The position numbers were made by a program, and so were the translations under genes. Shown piece by piece: positions 1 to 7,711 of a stretch of 12,257 bases of DNA. Position 1 is the first letter of the stretch. The number at the start of each line of letters is the position of its first letter. The notes beneath the pieces were generated by a model that was not told the DNA's origin, did no database searches, and saw nothing but the letters and a program-made list of their open reading frames with translations. Source of the DNA: Clostridia bacterium (GTDB lineage Bacteria > Bacillota > Clostridia > Oscillospirales > RGIG577); assembly GCA_017419325.1 (NCBI GenBank), contig JAFOLN010000030.1:1-12257 (forward strand), in the 5' to 3' direction.

Positions 1-264
1 CCAGAACGCGTAATCTGCGATCGACGTGACCCCTCCCTTCACGACGAGGGCCTTTATATCGCCTTTTACAGCGTTCCACTCGGCCTGACCGTAGTCGTAG
101 ATCTCCTTCATGTCGCCCGTGCCGGAGATCGTAAGAACGCCTTCGGCGTCAAGTTCCCAGCTAAGATTATCGCCGCACGTTCCGCTTGCGGCGTGTGCCG
201 CAACGGGAATGAACGCCGCCAGAAGGCAGATAACGAGCGCCATGCTTAAAAATTTCTTTTTCAC
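1..264 (-). CDS. Secreted LRR_5/BspA-like surface protein, N-terminal part
   Basis: This reading frame stays open for 88 codons to the left edge, so only the N-terminus is present. It begins with a typical Sec signal peptide: basic MKKK, a hydrophobic stretch (about residues 5-20), then a likely signal-peptidase site after AHA (about residue 25). The mature start, GTCGDNLSWELDAEGVLTISGTGDM, followed by KALVVKGGVTSIADYAF, matches from memory the opening of BspA-like LRR_5 proteins, which carry a 'GTCG.NL.W.LD..G.LTISGTG' block and then 'VTSIGDYAF' repeats. These are usually large, secreted or wall-attached proteins. The start is GTG at 264, supported by GGAGGGG five bases upstream; an in-frame ATG at 243 would remove the basic part of the signal peptide. 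It is transcribed divergently from feoA and has no visible link to iron transport. The family call is fairly secure; the ligand and the anchor are out of view. Confidence 0.75.
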   Translation of the reverse strand, partial: MKKKFLSMALVICLLAAFIPVAAHAASGTCGDNLSWELDAEGVLTISGTGDMKEIYDYGQAEWNAVKGDIKALVVKGGVTSIADYAFW

Positions 265-269
265 TTAAA

Positions 270-276
270 CCCCTCC
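270..276 (-). promoter_or_regulatory. Shine-Dalgarno that fixes the GTG start of the LRR protein
   Basis: On the minus strand this reads GGAGGGG, followed by five bases (TTTAA) and then GTG at 264. It supports the GTG rather than the internal ATG at 243. Confidence 0.7.
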
Positions 277-400
277 GTTTCCGATCGTTTGGTTTTTATC
301 CGCAGCTTCGCCGCCGAGATGATGAACGGGTGCTCCCGCCCGCTTAAAAATCGCCGCCCGCCCTTGAGCGGCAGACAAATTTAAGCATATTTCTTATTTA

Positions 401-429
401 ATTTTAACCAAAGTACACCCTTATTGCAA
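401..429 (-). promoter_or_regulatory. Candidate promoter of the LRR surface-protein gene
   Basis: On the minus strand TTGCAA (424-429) and TAAAAT (401-406) are separated by exactly 17 bases. TAAAAT matches five of six positions of the sigma-A -10 box and TTGCAA four of six of the -35. An 8-bp AT-rich inverted repeat (398-405 and 433-440) brackets it and could be an operator, but such repeats are common in AT-rich DNA. The predicted leader is about 130 bases and unusually G+C-rich at 310-365. I found no convincing plus-strand promoter for feoA in 361-505 and no clear Fur box. Confidence 0.45.
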
Positions 430-505
430 GACAAAATTAATAATGTAACCCTTAGCGGGCGGCGGGCATATATTAAAGCGACTGTCATTTCGGAAGTGAG
501 CTTAT

Positions 506-748
506 ATGAATAAAGAAACGTTTTCGCTTGACGCGCTGGGCGTGGGAGAATGGGCGTACGTGGCGTCGGTGGGCTCGTCGGGAGCTATGCGCCGCCGTCT
601 TACGGATATAGGGCTCGTGCCGGGGACGCGGGTGGTCTGCGTATGCGCCGCGCCCTTCGGCGACCCTCGGGCATACGTCATACACGGCGCTGTCGCGGCC
701 GTAAGGGCGTGCGACGCGCGGGAGGTGATATTATCGAAAACGATATGA
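506..748 (+). CDS. feoA: FeoA ferrous iron transport accessory protein
   Basis: FeoA is a small cytoplasmic SH3-like protein that works with the FeoB permease in Fe(II) uptake; its exact role is still debated. The 80-residue product has the family pattern: G.WA.V..V......MRRRLTDIGLVPGT (about residues 13-41), then APFGDPRAYVIHG (about 48-60) and a final AVRACDAREVIL strand. Length and motif order are as expected for a single-domain FeoA. The ATG is preceded by a modest GGAAGTGAG five bases upstream. Its TGA overlaps the feoB ATG in the tetranucleotide ATGA (745-748), which indicates translational coupling. Because the downstream feoB is interrupted, FeoA may be present without a full-length partner. 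Confidence 0.92.
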   Translation: MNKETFSLDALGVGEWAYVASVGSSGAMRRRLTDIGLVPGTRVVCVCAAPFGDPRAYVIHGAVAAVRACDAREVILSKTI

Positions 749-1533
749 AAAAAGAGGTGCTTGTGGCGCTGGCGGGGAACCCCAACGTGGGAAAGTCCAC
801 CATATTCAACGCGCTTACGCATGAGCGCCAGCACACGGGCAACTGGGCGGGAAAAACGGTGGCCTCCGCTTCGGGGCGGTGCGTGTGCGGCGGCCGCGCC
901 TTTCTTATAACAGACACCCCCGGGGCATATTCGCTTAAAGGCCCCTCCCGGGACGAAAAGAATGCCGCGGATTTCATCCTTCACGGCGGCGCGGACGCAA
1001 CCGTCGTCGTATGCGACGCCACCTGCCTTGAGCGCGGGCTTATTCTTGCGCTTGAGATAATGAGCGCGGCAAAAAACGTGGTGCTCTGCGTAAACCTCAT
1101 GGACGAAGCGAAGAAAAAGGGCGTAAGCCCCGACCTTGAGCTGCTCTCGCGGCGGCTTGGCGTGCCCGTCGCCGCCTGCAGCGCGCGGCGCGGCGAGGGC
1201 ATTGACGCGCTCATGGCCGCGGTGGAGCGGGCGGCGGCGGGCGGCGCGAATAATCAGCTTCGCCTTACCCTGCCGCCCGGCGCGTCGGAGGATGAGGAGG
1301 CGGCGCTTTACGTCAGGACTGCCGAGGCCATCGCCCGCGAATGCGTAAAAACGGAGGCCGACTCCTCCTTTGACAGAAGGCTCGACCGCGTCTTTTTAAG
1401 CCGCGCCGCGGGCTTTCCCATTATGGCGCTGCTTCTTTTTTTCGTGTTCTGGCTTACGGTGTCGGGCGCGAATTACCCGTCCGAGGCGCTCTCCTTCATT
1501 TTCGGGCGGCTTGGGGAGCGTCTTTCGTCATAG
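745..1533 (+). CDS. feoB: FeoB, N-terminal half: GTPase domain, ends at in-frame TAG
   Basis: FeoB is the membrane Fe(II) permease with a fused N-terminal GTPase. This piece (262 residues) has the whole G domain: P-loop GNPNVGKST (11-19), a switch I region with TGNWAGKT (31-38), DTPG (57-60), NLMD (117-120) and CSAR (145-148). A helical linker and the first membrane helix (about 222-241) follow. The ATG overlaps the feoA stop. GGAGGTG lies about 17 bases upstream, too far for normal use, so coupling probably drives initiation. The frame is closed by TAG at 1531-1533 (codon 263), after which the same frame continues FeoB for 354 more codons. TAG also ends ftsQ and murF here, so genome-wide recoding of TAG is unlikely. 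Unless the codon is read through, this makes a GTPase without its channel. Confidence 0.85.
   Translation: MKKEVLVALAGNPNVGKSTIFNALTHERQHTGNWAGKTVASASGRCVCGGRAFLITDTPGAYSLKGPSRDEKNAADFILHGGADATVVVCDATCLERGLILALEIMSAAKNVVLCVNLMDEAKKKGVSPDLELLSRRLGVPVAACSARRGEGIDALMAAVERAAAGGANNQLRLTLPPGASEDEEAALYVRTAEAIARECVKTEADSSFDRRLDRVFLSRAAGFPIMALLLFFVFWLTVSGANYPSEALSFIFGRLGERLSS
1531..1533 (+). other. feoB: In-frame amber codon splitting feoB
   Basis: TAG stands at codon 263, between RLGERLSS and AQGSSLPPMLSGAL, in the loop before the second group of membrane helices. From memory, related FeoBs carry a tryptophan or similar residue at the aligned place (ERLTxWF... pattern). A single G-to-A change from TGG would therefore explain it; this alignment is inference. 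Confidence 0.85.
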
Positions 1534-2598
1534 GCGCAGGGCTCCTCCCTTCCGCCCATGCTCTCGGGCGCGCTCATCGACGGCGTGTACCGCGTGCTAA
1601 CATGGGTCATAGCCGTAATGCTCCCGCCCATGGCCATCTTTTTTCCCATGTTCGCCCTTTTGGAGGACTTCGGCTATCTTCCCCGCATAGCCTTTAACCT
1701 TGACGCCCTCTTTCGGCGCGCCTGCGCCTGCGGGAAGCAGTCGCTCACCATGTGCATGGGCTTCGGGTGCAACGCCGTGGGAGTTACGGGGTGCCGCATC
1801 ATCGACTCGCCCCGCGAGCGGCTCATAGCCATGATAACAAACGCCTTCGTGCCATGTAACGGCCGCTTTCCCGCCCTTATCGCAATAATTACAATGTTCT
1901 TCGCGAACGGCGGGGGCGCGCTCTCAAAAATCACCGCCGCGCTCATACTCTTTTCGGTCATATTGCTCGGCGTAATTCTTACGCTTCTTGTGTCGAAGCT
2001 TCTGTCGGAGACGTGCCTTCGGGGGATTCCCTCCTCCTTCGTTCTTGAACTGCCGCCATACCGTGTGCCGCGCATAGGGCAGGTCATTTTCGACAGCGTA
2101 AGAGACAGGATTGTCTTTGTTCTCGGCCGCGCCGCGTCGGTGGCCGCGCCCGCCGGGCTTGTGATATGGGTGCTTGCCAACGTCTTTGTGGGCGACAAAA
2201 GCCTTATTATGCACATAACGGACTTTCTTGACCCCTTCGCCCGTCAGTTCGGTCTTGACGGCGTTATACTTACCGCCTTCATTCTGGGCTTCCCCGCAAA
2301 CGAGATAGTTCTTCCCCTTATCCTCATGGGATATATGGCGACGGGCGCCATCGCGGAGCCGGGCAGCCTCGCGGCGGTGCGCGAGGTCTTTACGGAAAAC
2401 GGCTGGGGACTCAGAACCGCCGTATGCACCCTTCTTTTTACGCTGGTGCACTGGCCGTGTTCAACGACGGTGCTCACAATAAAAAAAGAAAGCGGCAGCC
2501 TTTTATGGACTGCCGTGTCGGTGCTCGTTCCCGCCGCCTGCGGCCTTATTCTCTGCTTTGCGGCCGCGCATCTTATGAGCGCCCTCGGGATAACGTAA
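1534..2598 (+). pseudogene. feoB: FeoB, C-terminal half: permease domain, in frame after the TAG
   Basis: This continues the feoB frame with no indel. It encodes the transmembrane core: a Gate segment VMLPPMAIFFPMFALLEDFGYLPR, then CGKQSLTMCMGFGCNAVGVTGCRIIDSPRERL with the conserved cysteines, NAFVPCNGRFP, and a second Gate/nucleoside-recognition-like part ending in several hydrophobic helices. From memory, the DSPRERL and FVPCNGRFP wording belongs to the short clostridial FeoB group. Joined to the upstream half it gives 617 codons including the TAG, close to that group's usual size. The first in-frame ATG is at 1558 and has no Shine-Dalgarno, so independent translation is doubtful. The lack of any other lesion suggests a very recent mutation, a sequencing error, or tolerated read-through. 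Confidence 0.75.
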
Positions 2599-2634
2599 AA
2601 AAGCGGGCATTGTGCTATGAGCGTGAGCTTTTTT
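2597..2634 (+). terminator. Probable feoAB terminator
   Basis: AAAAAAGC (2597-2604) can pair with GCTTTTTT (2627-2634), overlapping the feoB stop codon. The T-run is a good terminator tail, but the 22-base interior pairs only imperfectly, so the hairpin is weaker than the ftsZ terminator. Its left part is nearly identical to the left part of that terminator at 2800-2818. Confidence 0.5.
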
Positions 2635-2651
2635 AAGCCACTTGCTTTTTC

Positions 2652-2680
2652 TTGACAAGCGCGGAGAAATCTGCTACTGT
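2652..2680 (+). promoter_or_regulatory. Near-consensus sigma-A promoter in the feoB/ftsZ gap
   Basis: A perfect TTGACA (2652-2657) is followed by a 17-base spacer and TACTGT (2675-2680), which matches four of six -10 positions. No reading frame with a ribosome binding site follows; what follows is a structured segment ending in a T-run. The expected start site is about 2687-2689. Confidence 0.6.
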
Positions 2681-2686
2681 AAATCT

Positions 2687-2762
2687 ATAAGCAGCGTTTG
2701 TCGCACCGGTTAAGCCTCCTTTTCGGGAGAGAACACCGTTGGTGGCAGACGCTGCTTTTTTT
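2687..2762 (+). ncRNA. Candidate small structured RNA with its own promoter and terminator
   Basis: The segment is about 76 bases. Its ends pair: AGCAGCGTTTGTC (2690-2702) with GGCAGACGCTGCT (2744-2756), 13 pairs including two G-U, directly followed by seven Ts (2756-2762). Inside, ACCGGT (2705-2710) can pair with ACC (2735-2737) and GGT (2741-2743) around a GTT bulge. A short CTCC/GGAG hairpin (2716-2719 with 2726-2729) caps the structure. The apical part contains CCTCCTTTT (2715-2723), an anti-Shine-Dalgarno-like sequence. I could not match it to tRNA, SRP RNA, 6S, tmRNA or a riboswitch class I know. It has no coding potential. Function is unknown; a C-rich trans-acting regulator is one possibility (inference). 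It could also be just a long terminator, but the strong promoter argues against that. Confidence 0.5.
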
Positions 2763-2792
2763 GTCGGCACGGCGGCGAAAAAAGCAGCGTTT
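2689..2792. repeat. Three-arm repeat able to form competing hairpins
   Basis: Arm 1 (2690-2697, AGCAGCGT) and arm 3 (2778-2790, AAAAAAGCAGCGT) are in the same orientation. Arm 2 (2749-2761, ACGCTGCTTTTTT) is inverted. Arm 2 pairs perfectly over 13 bp with arm 3, with a 16-base loop, and also pairs with arm 1 in the candidate RNA. The direct repeat AAGCAGCGTTT occurs at 2689-2699 and 2782-2792. Confidence 0.65.
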
Positions 2793-2798
2793 ACGCGT

Positions 2799-2828
2799 AA
2801 AAAAAGCGGGTATTGTGCCCGCTTTTTT
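2799..2828 (-). terminator. Intrinsic terminator of the ftsZ genes, probably bidirectional
   Basis: AAAAAAGCGGG (2800-2810) pairs perfectly with CCCGCTTTTTT (2818-2828) around a 7-base loop, with A/T runs on both sides. It lies 12 bases past the ftsZ stop on the minus strand, whose transcript would end in a run of Us. It would also stop plus-strand transcription from the small-RNA side. Confidence 0.9.
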
Positions 2829-2840
2829 ATATTCATATTC

Positions 2841-3908
<1,068 letters not shown>

Positions 3909-3954
3909 ACTTACGCCTCCTTCGTTTGAATAATTTTTCTATATGGTAAATGTC

Positions 3955-5046
<1,092 letters not shown>

Positions 5047-5164
5047 TTAAAATGGACCCCCTTCCAAAATTTATCTTCGTCTTTGCCCCTTCGGACAAAG
5101 AACACTTTTATACATGTTTTTTCGCCGCGAACCGTTTCATTTTTACGGTTTGCGAATTGTTACA
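5047..5164 (-). promoter_or_regulatory. Long structured 5' leader of the tandem ftsZ genes
   Basis: Between the predicted start site (about 5164) and the ftsZ ATG lie two hairpins. The proximal one is CTTTGTCC/GGGCAAAG (5081-5088 with 5093-5100; minus-strand reading; one G-U pair) with a 4-base loop. The distal one (about 5128-5156) pairs AACCGT with ACGGTT, plus an outer CGC/GCG after an A-C mismatch. No T-run follows either, so neither is a terminator. I recognise no known riboswitch. Regulation of translation or mRNA stability is possible (inference). Confidence 0.4.
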
Positions 5165-5170
5165 CTTTTC

Positions 5171-5199
5171 ATTGTATCGTTATTTTTACGATTTTTCAA
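5171..5199 (-). promoter_or_regulatory. Promoter candidate for the ftsZ pair
   Basis: The minus strand carries TTGAAA (5194-5199), 17 bases, then TACAAT (5171-5176). Each box matches five of six positions of the sigma-A consensus with ideal spacing, in an AT-rich gap of 294 bases. This is the best promoter seen in the cluster. Confidence 0.65.
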
Positions 5200-5298
5200 T
5201 AAGTATCTGAGGATTTCCATAATATTTTACCGCATTATTTAAGCAAAATCCGATTTTTTTGCCCGTTTTTCGGCAAAATCTGACATTTACATAAATAT

Positions 5299-5312
5299 GC
5301 GAGGACTCTCGC
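5299..5312 (-). terminator. Weak terminator-like hairpin after ftsQ
   Basis: The minus strand has GCGAG, AGTC, CTCGC, followed by ATATTTAT. The stem is only 5 bp and the tail is a poor T-run, so termination would be partial at best. It lies about 30 bases past the ftsQ stop. Confidence 0.25.
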
Positions 5313-5340
5313 GGCACATTTTGCGCACTGCGCCGCCGCC

Positions 5341-6201
5341 CTAATTTGTCGGGTTGAAAAAGGCCGTCGTGGTGCTTCTTATGTCAATCGTGCCGAAGTC
5401 CGTGCCGTGGATTCGCTCAAGCACGCCGCCCAGCATTATTATTTTATCCTCAAGCTCGCTGGGCTCGCCGAGATATATTCTTATCTGGAAATTATAGTTG
5501 AGCCTTATGTCGAACTTGTCTTTTATATCGATGTACCTTATGTCAAGAATACCGTTCTCTTCAAGATACTGAATGATATCGTTTACAACGCCTATCTTGC
5601 CGTCGTCGGCCTCCTCGTCAAGTGGCTTTCCCACCTCATACGATTCAACGTTCGCGCCCACAACCTCGGTCACGTCGTAGGACGGGAGATAGTCGGTCGC
5701 CTGAAGCACCTTGCCCTCATGATTGAGAAGTATGCCCGACGCGCCGTTTATGCCTATTTTGTAGGCTATTTTTTCCTCAACCACCGAGACCACCAGCTTG
5801 TTGGGGAATTTTCTCGATACTCTTACCTCGTCGATATACGGCAGGTTCGCGGCGATGCGCTCCGCCTCCCCGTCCGTGTCTATGCGGAACAGGTTGTCGC
5901 CCGCGGCCACCTCCATGCACTGGGTTATATCCTCCGCCGCGTAGAGCTCGTTTCCCACCACCTCTACCTCGTCAAGAAGGAAGAGCACGGTGTTGGAAAG
6001 TACGAAAATGACCGCGACAAAGATAACGCAGAGGATAACTACAAATCTTCTTCTGCGCGCTATCTGCTTTTTATGCTTCCGCTTGTATGCCAGCTTCTGC
6101 TGCTTTTTCAAAGCCTTATTGCGCTTTTTTAAGACCTTCTCCCGCTGCTTTTGTCTTTTTTTATATATACGTCTCCTTTGGGGACTGTTGACATGAGCCA
6201 T
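5341..6201 (-). CDS. ftsQ: FtsQ/DivIB cell-division protein
   Basis: FtsQ (DivIB in Gram-positives) is a bitopic divisome protein that links FtsL and FtsB/DivIC to the septal synthases. The 286-residue product has a strongly basic cytoplasmic N-terminus (about residues 8-55, mostly K, R and Q), one membrane helix (FVVILCVIFVAVIFVLSNTVLFLL, about 54-77), and then the POTRA domain beginning VEVVGN and running to VSVVEEKIAYKIG. A mixed C-terminal beta-type domain follows. Length and layout fit DivIB. I chose ATG at 6201 because GGAGG ends five bases upstream. An in-frame TTG at 6216 lies upstream of that site and has none of its own. The stop is TAG. The gap to murA carries an extended -10 promoter candidate, so ftsQ may be separately transcribed. 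Confidence 0.92.
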   Translation of the reverse strand: MAHVNSPQRRRIYKKRQKQREKVLKKRNKALKKQQKLAYKRKHKKQIARRRRFVVILCVIFVAVIFVLSNTVLFLLDEVEVVGNELYAAEDITQCMEVAAGDNLFRIDTDGEAERIAANLPYIDEVRVSRKFPNKLVVSVVEEKIAYKIGINGASGILLNHEGKVLQATDYLPSYDVTEVVGANVESYEVGKPLDEEADDGKIGVVNDIIQYLEENGILDIRYIDIKDKFDIRLNYNFQIRIYLGEPSELEDKIIMLGGVLERIHGTDFGTIDIRSTTTAFFNPTN

Positions 6202-6206
6202 TTTAA

Positions 6207-6211
6207 CCTCC
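6207..6211 (-). promoter_or_regulatory. Shine-Dalgarno that fixes the ftsQ start
   Basis: GGAGG on the minus strand with 5-base spacing to ATG at 6201; it rules against the longer TTG start at 6216. Confidence 0.8.
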
Positions 6212-6271
6212 GCCAAGTCTGAAACCGAGCGTTTTTTACATTATGTTAAGCATATATTTATAGTTGAGTTT

Positions 6272-6300
6272 ATTGTATCACACTTTTTGTCCCGCATAAA
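6272..6300 (-). promoter_or_regulatory. Extended -10 promoter candidate for ftsQ
   Basis: The minus strand carries TGATACAAT, that is a TGn extension directly before TACAAT (6272-6277). The -35 position 17 bases upstream holds only TTTATG (6295-6300), a poor match, which is normal for extended -10 promoters. It sits in the 118-base AT-rich gap between murA and ftsQ. Confidence 0.45.
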
Positions 6301-6319
6301 TATACTATACATAACTTTT

Positions 6320-7582
6320 TTATATTTTTTTCCGCGTTATCCTCGCGCCCAGTCCCGAAAGCGTTTCGTCAAAACGCTCATAGCCCCGCTCTATATGGCA
6401 TATGTTGTGAATTTCGCTTCTGCCCTGCGCCGAAAGTGCGGCCACCGCAAGCGCCGCGCCTCCGCGAAGGTCTAAGGCGCACATATGCGCCCCGGTAAGC
6501 GCCGGCACCCCCGAAACGACGCAGACCCTGCCGTTTATTGTTATGTCCGCGCCCAGCTTTTCAAGCTCCCCCGTGTGGCGGTAGCGGTTCTCGAATATGT
6601 TCTCCGTAAATACGCTCACTCCCCGCGCCCGCAAAAGGTATGCCATAACAACGGCCTGCGCATCCGTGGGAAAGCCGGGGTACGGCATGGTGCGTATGAG
6701 CCTTACGGGGCGTATCGCGTCCGGGGCAGTAAGGGAAAGCGTGCTTTCCCCCTCCGATATAAGGCAGCCCGACTGCCTCATTATGTCCGTAACGCTCCCG
6801 AGGTGCGCGGGGCGTATGCGGTCTATCGTAATCTTTCCTTTCGTGGCCGCCGCCGCGCACATATACGTTGCCGCGGCTATCCTGTCGGGGATGACCGTGT
6901 GCTCGCAGCCCGTAAGGCGGCAAGCCCCGTCTATCGTTATAACTCCGCTTCCCGCGCCGCTTACCCGCGCGCCCATTTTGTTCAAAAATTCGCCGAGATC
7001 CTCTATCTCAGGCTCCCGCGCCGCGTTTATAACCGTCACTCTGCCGCGGGCGCGGGCCGCAAAAAGCATTATGTTCTCCGTAGCCCCAACCGACGGGAAC
7101 GAAAGGTTTACGCACGTCTCGCGGGCGCGGCCGCTTTTTGCCGTTATGCGGCCGAACTCCTCCGAAATCTCCGCCCCCATCTGTCTTAACGCGCCGATGT
7201 GTAGGTCTATCGGCCTCGGCCCAAGCTCGCAGCCTCCGGGGTACGCCGCCTCCGCCTCTCCCGTTCGCCCGAGAAGCGCGCCCAAAAATATGACGGAGGA
7301 GCGCATCTTAAGCATAAGCCGAGAGGGGATGCTTGTGTTCGCAATACGGCGGGCGTCCACCTCCACCGTATGCCCCCGCCGCACGGCGGCGCAGCCCAGG
7401 TGACCGAGTATCTCCAAGGCCGTTCGCACATCGGACAGATCGGGGCAGTTATGTATGACGCATTTCCCCTCCGCAAGCACCGCCGCCGCAAGGATGGGAA
7501 GCGCGCTGTTCTTTGCGCCCTGAAGCGTTATCTCCCCCGAAAGGCGTTCGCCGCCCTCTATGATAAACGAAGTGTCCTCCAT
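6320..7582 (-). CDS. murA: MurA, UDP-GlcNAc 1-carboxyvinyltransferase
   Basis: MurA transfers enolpyruvate from PEP to UDP-GlcNAc, the first committed step of peptidoglycan synthesis, in the cytoplasm. The product is 420 residues, the usual size, with two repeated EPSP-synthase-like domains. Visible key residues are Lys24-Asn25 in GAKNSALP, the catalytic-loop Cys118 in PGGCELGPRPIDLHIG (the residue modified by fosfomycin, so the enzyme should be the sensitive type), Arg123, and Asp307 in YPGFPTDAQA. I start at ATG 7582: an AGGAG lies 11 bases upstream, while the alternative GTG at 7603 would place that site inside the gene. It lies downstream of a strong terminator behind murG and has its own promoter candidate, so it is probably a separate unit within the cluster. 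Confidence 0.95.
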   Translation of the reverse strand: MEDTSFIIEGGERLSGEITLQGAKNSALPILAAAVLAEGKCVIHNCPDLSDVRTALEILGHLGCAAVRRGHTVEVDARRIANTSIPSRLMLKMRSSVIFLGALLGRTGEAEAAYPGGCELGPRPIDLHIGALRQMGAEISEEFGRITAKSGRARETCVNLSFPSVGATENIMLFAARARGRVTVINAAREPEIEDLGEFLNKMGARVSGAGSGVITIDGACRLTGCEHTVIPDRIAAATYMCAAAATKGKITIDRIRPAHLGSVTDIMRQSGCLISEGESTLSLTAPDAIRPVRLIRTMPYPGFPTDAQAVVMAYLLRARGVSVFTENIFENRYRHTGELEKLGADITINGRVCVVSGVPALTGAHMCALDLRGGAALAVAALSAQGRSEIHNICHIERGYERFDETLSGLGARITRKKI

Positions 7583-7593
7583 GACCCGAAAAA

Positions 7594-7598
7594 CTCCT
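7594..7598 (-). promoter_or_regulatory. Shine-Dalgarno for murA, overlapping an inverted-repeat arm
   Basis: AGGAG on the minus strand, 11 bases before ATG 7582. Its first bases lie within the repeat arm TTTGTGAAAG (7597-7606), so pairing of that arm would partly mask it. Confidence 0.6.
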
Positions 7599-7665
7599 TT
7601 CACAAATGAAAACCCGCTTTGAACCGGTAATACATTCTATGCGTCCGTTTTTCTCTTTGTGAAAG
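7597..7665. repeat. 10-bp perfect inverted repeat flanking the murA leader
   Basis: CTTTCACAAA (7597-7606) and TTTGTGAAAG (7656-7665) are exact reverse complements 49 bases apart. One arm overlaps the murA ribosome binding site and the other the predicted -35 box. Confidence 0.6.
7634..7663 (-). promoter_or_regulatory. Promoter candidate for murA
   Basis: The minus strand has TTCACA (7658-7663), 18 bases, then TAGAAT (7634-7639). Each box matches five of six sigma-A positions. Placement just after the murG terminator makes a separate murA promoter likely. Confidence 0.5.
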
Positions 7666-7677
7666 CGCCGTTTTACG

Positions 7678-7706
7678 AAAATATCCGGCGCGGGGCCGGA
7701 TATTTT
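7678..7706 (-). terminator. Strong intrinsic terminator after murG
   Basis: AAAATATCCGGC (7678-7689) and GCCGGATATTTT (7695-7706) form a perfect 12-bp stem with a 5-base loop, beginning 5 bases past the murG stop. The lower stem is A/T-rich on both sides, giving a short U-rich end. Confidence 0.8.
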
Positions 7707-7711
7707 CAACT

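Noticed and set aside
361..505. Fur or DtxR operator and promoter for feoAB
   Set aside because: I looked for Fur-like GATAAT palindromes, DtxR-like TTAGG repeats and a well-spaced -35/-10 pair. TATATT at 469-474 has no usable -35, so I report none.
550..744. Extension of feoB upstream to 550
   Set aside because: It overlaps all of feoA in another frame and its translation is not FeoB-like. The FeoB domain begins at the ATG at 745, which overlaps the feoA stop.
2687..2762. Candidate small RNA as a tRNA, about 76 bases long
   Set aside because: The length fits by chance, but there is no D-arm GG, no T-loop TTCGA, no anticodon arm and no CCA. The closing stem is 13 bp and ends in a T-run.
3909..3954. 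Separate promoter for the downstream ftsZ
   Set aside because: The best pair (TTTTCA, 16 bases, TATAGA) matches only four of six positions in each box in AT-rich sequence; co-transcription is simpler.
5257..5278. TTTTGCC/GGCAAAA hairpin as the ftsQ terminator
   Set aside because: On the minus strand the stem is followed by As, not Ts, so it does not have terminator form.
6485..7189. Long plus-strand open frames opposite murA, with a second at 6597-7403
   Set aside because: They are antisense shadows of murA in G+C-rich codons. They have no binding site and low-complexity R/A/P-rich translations, while murA has every family motif on the other strand.
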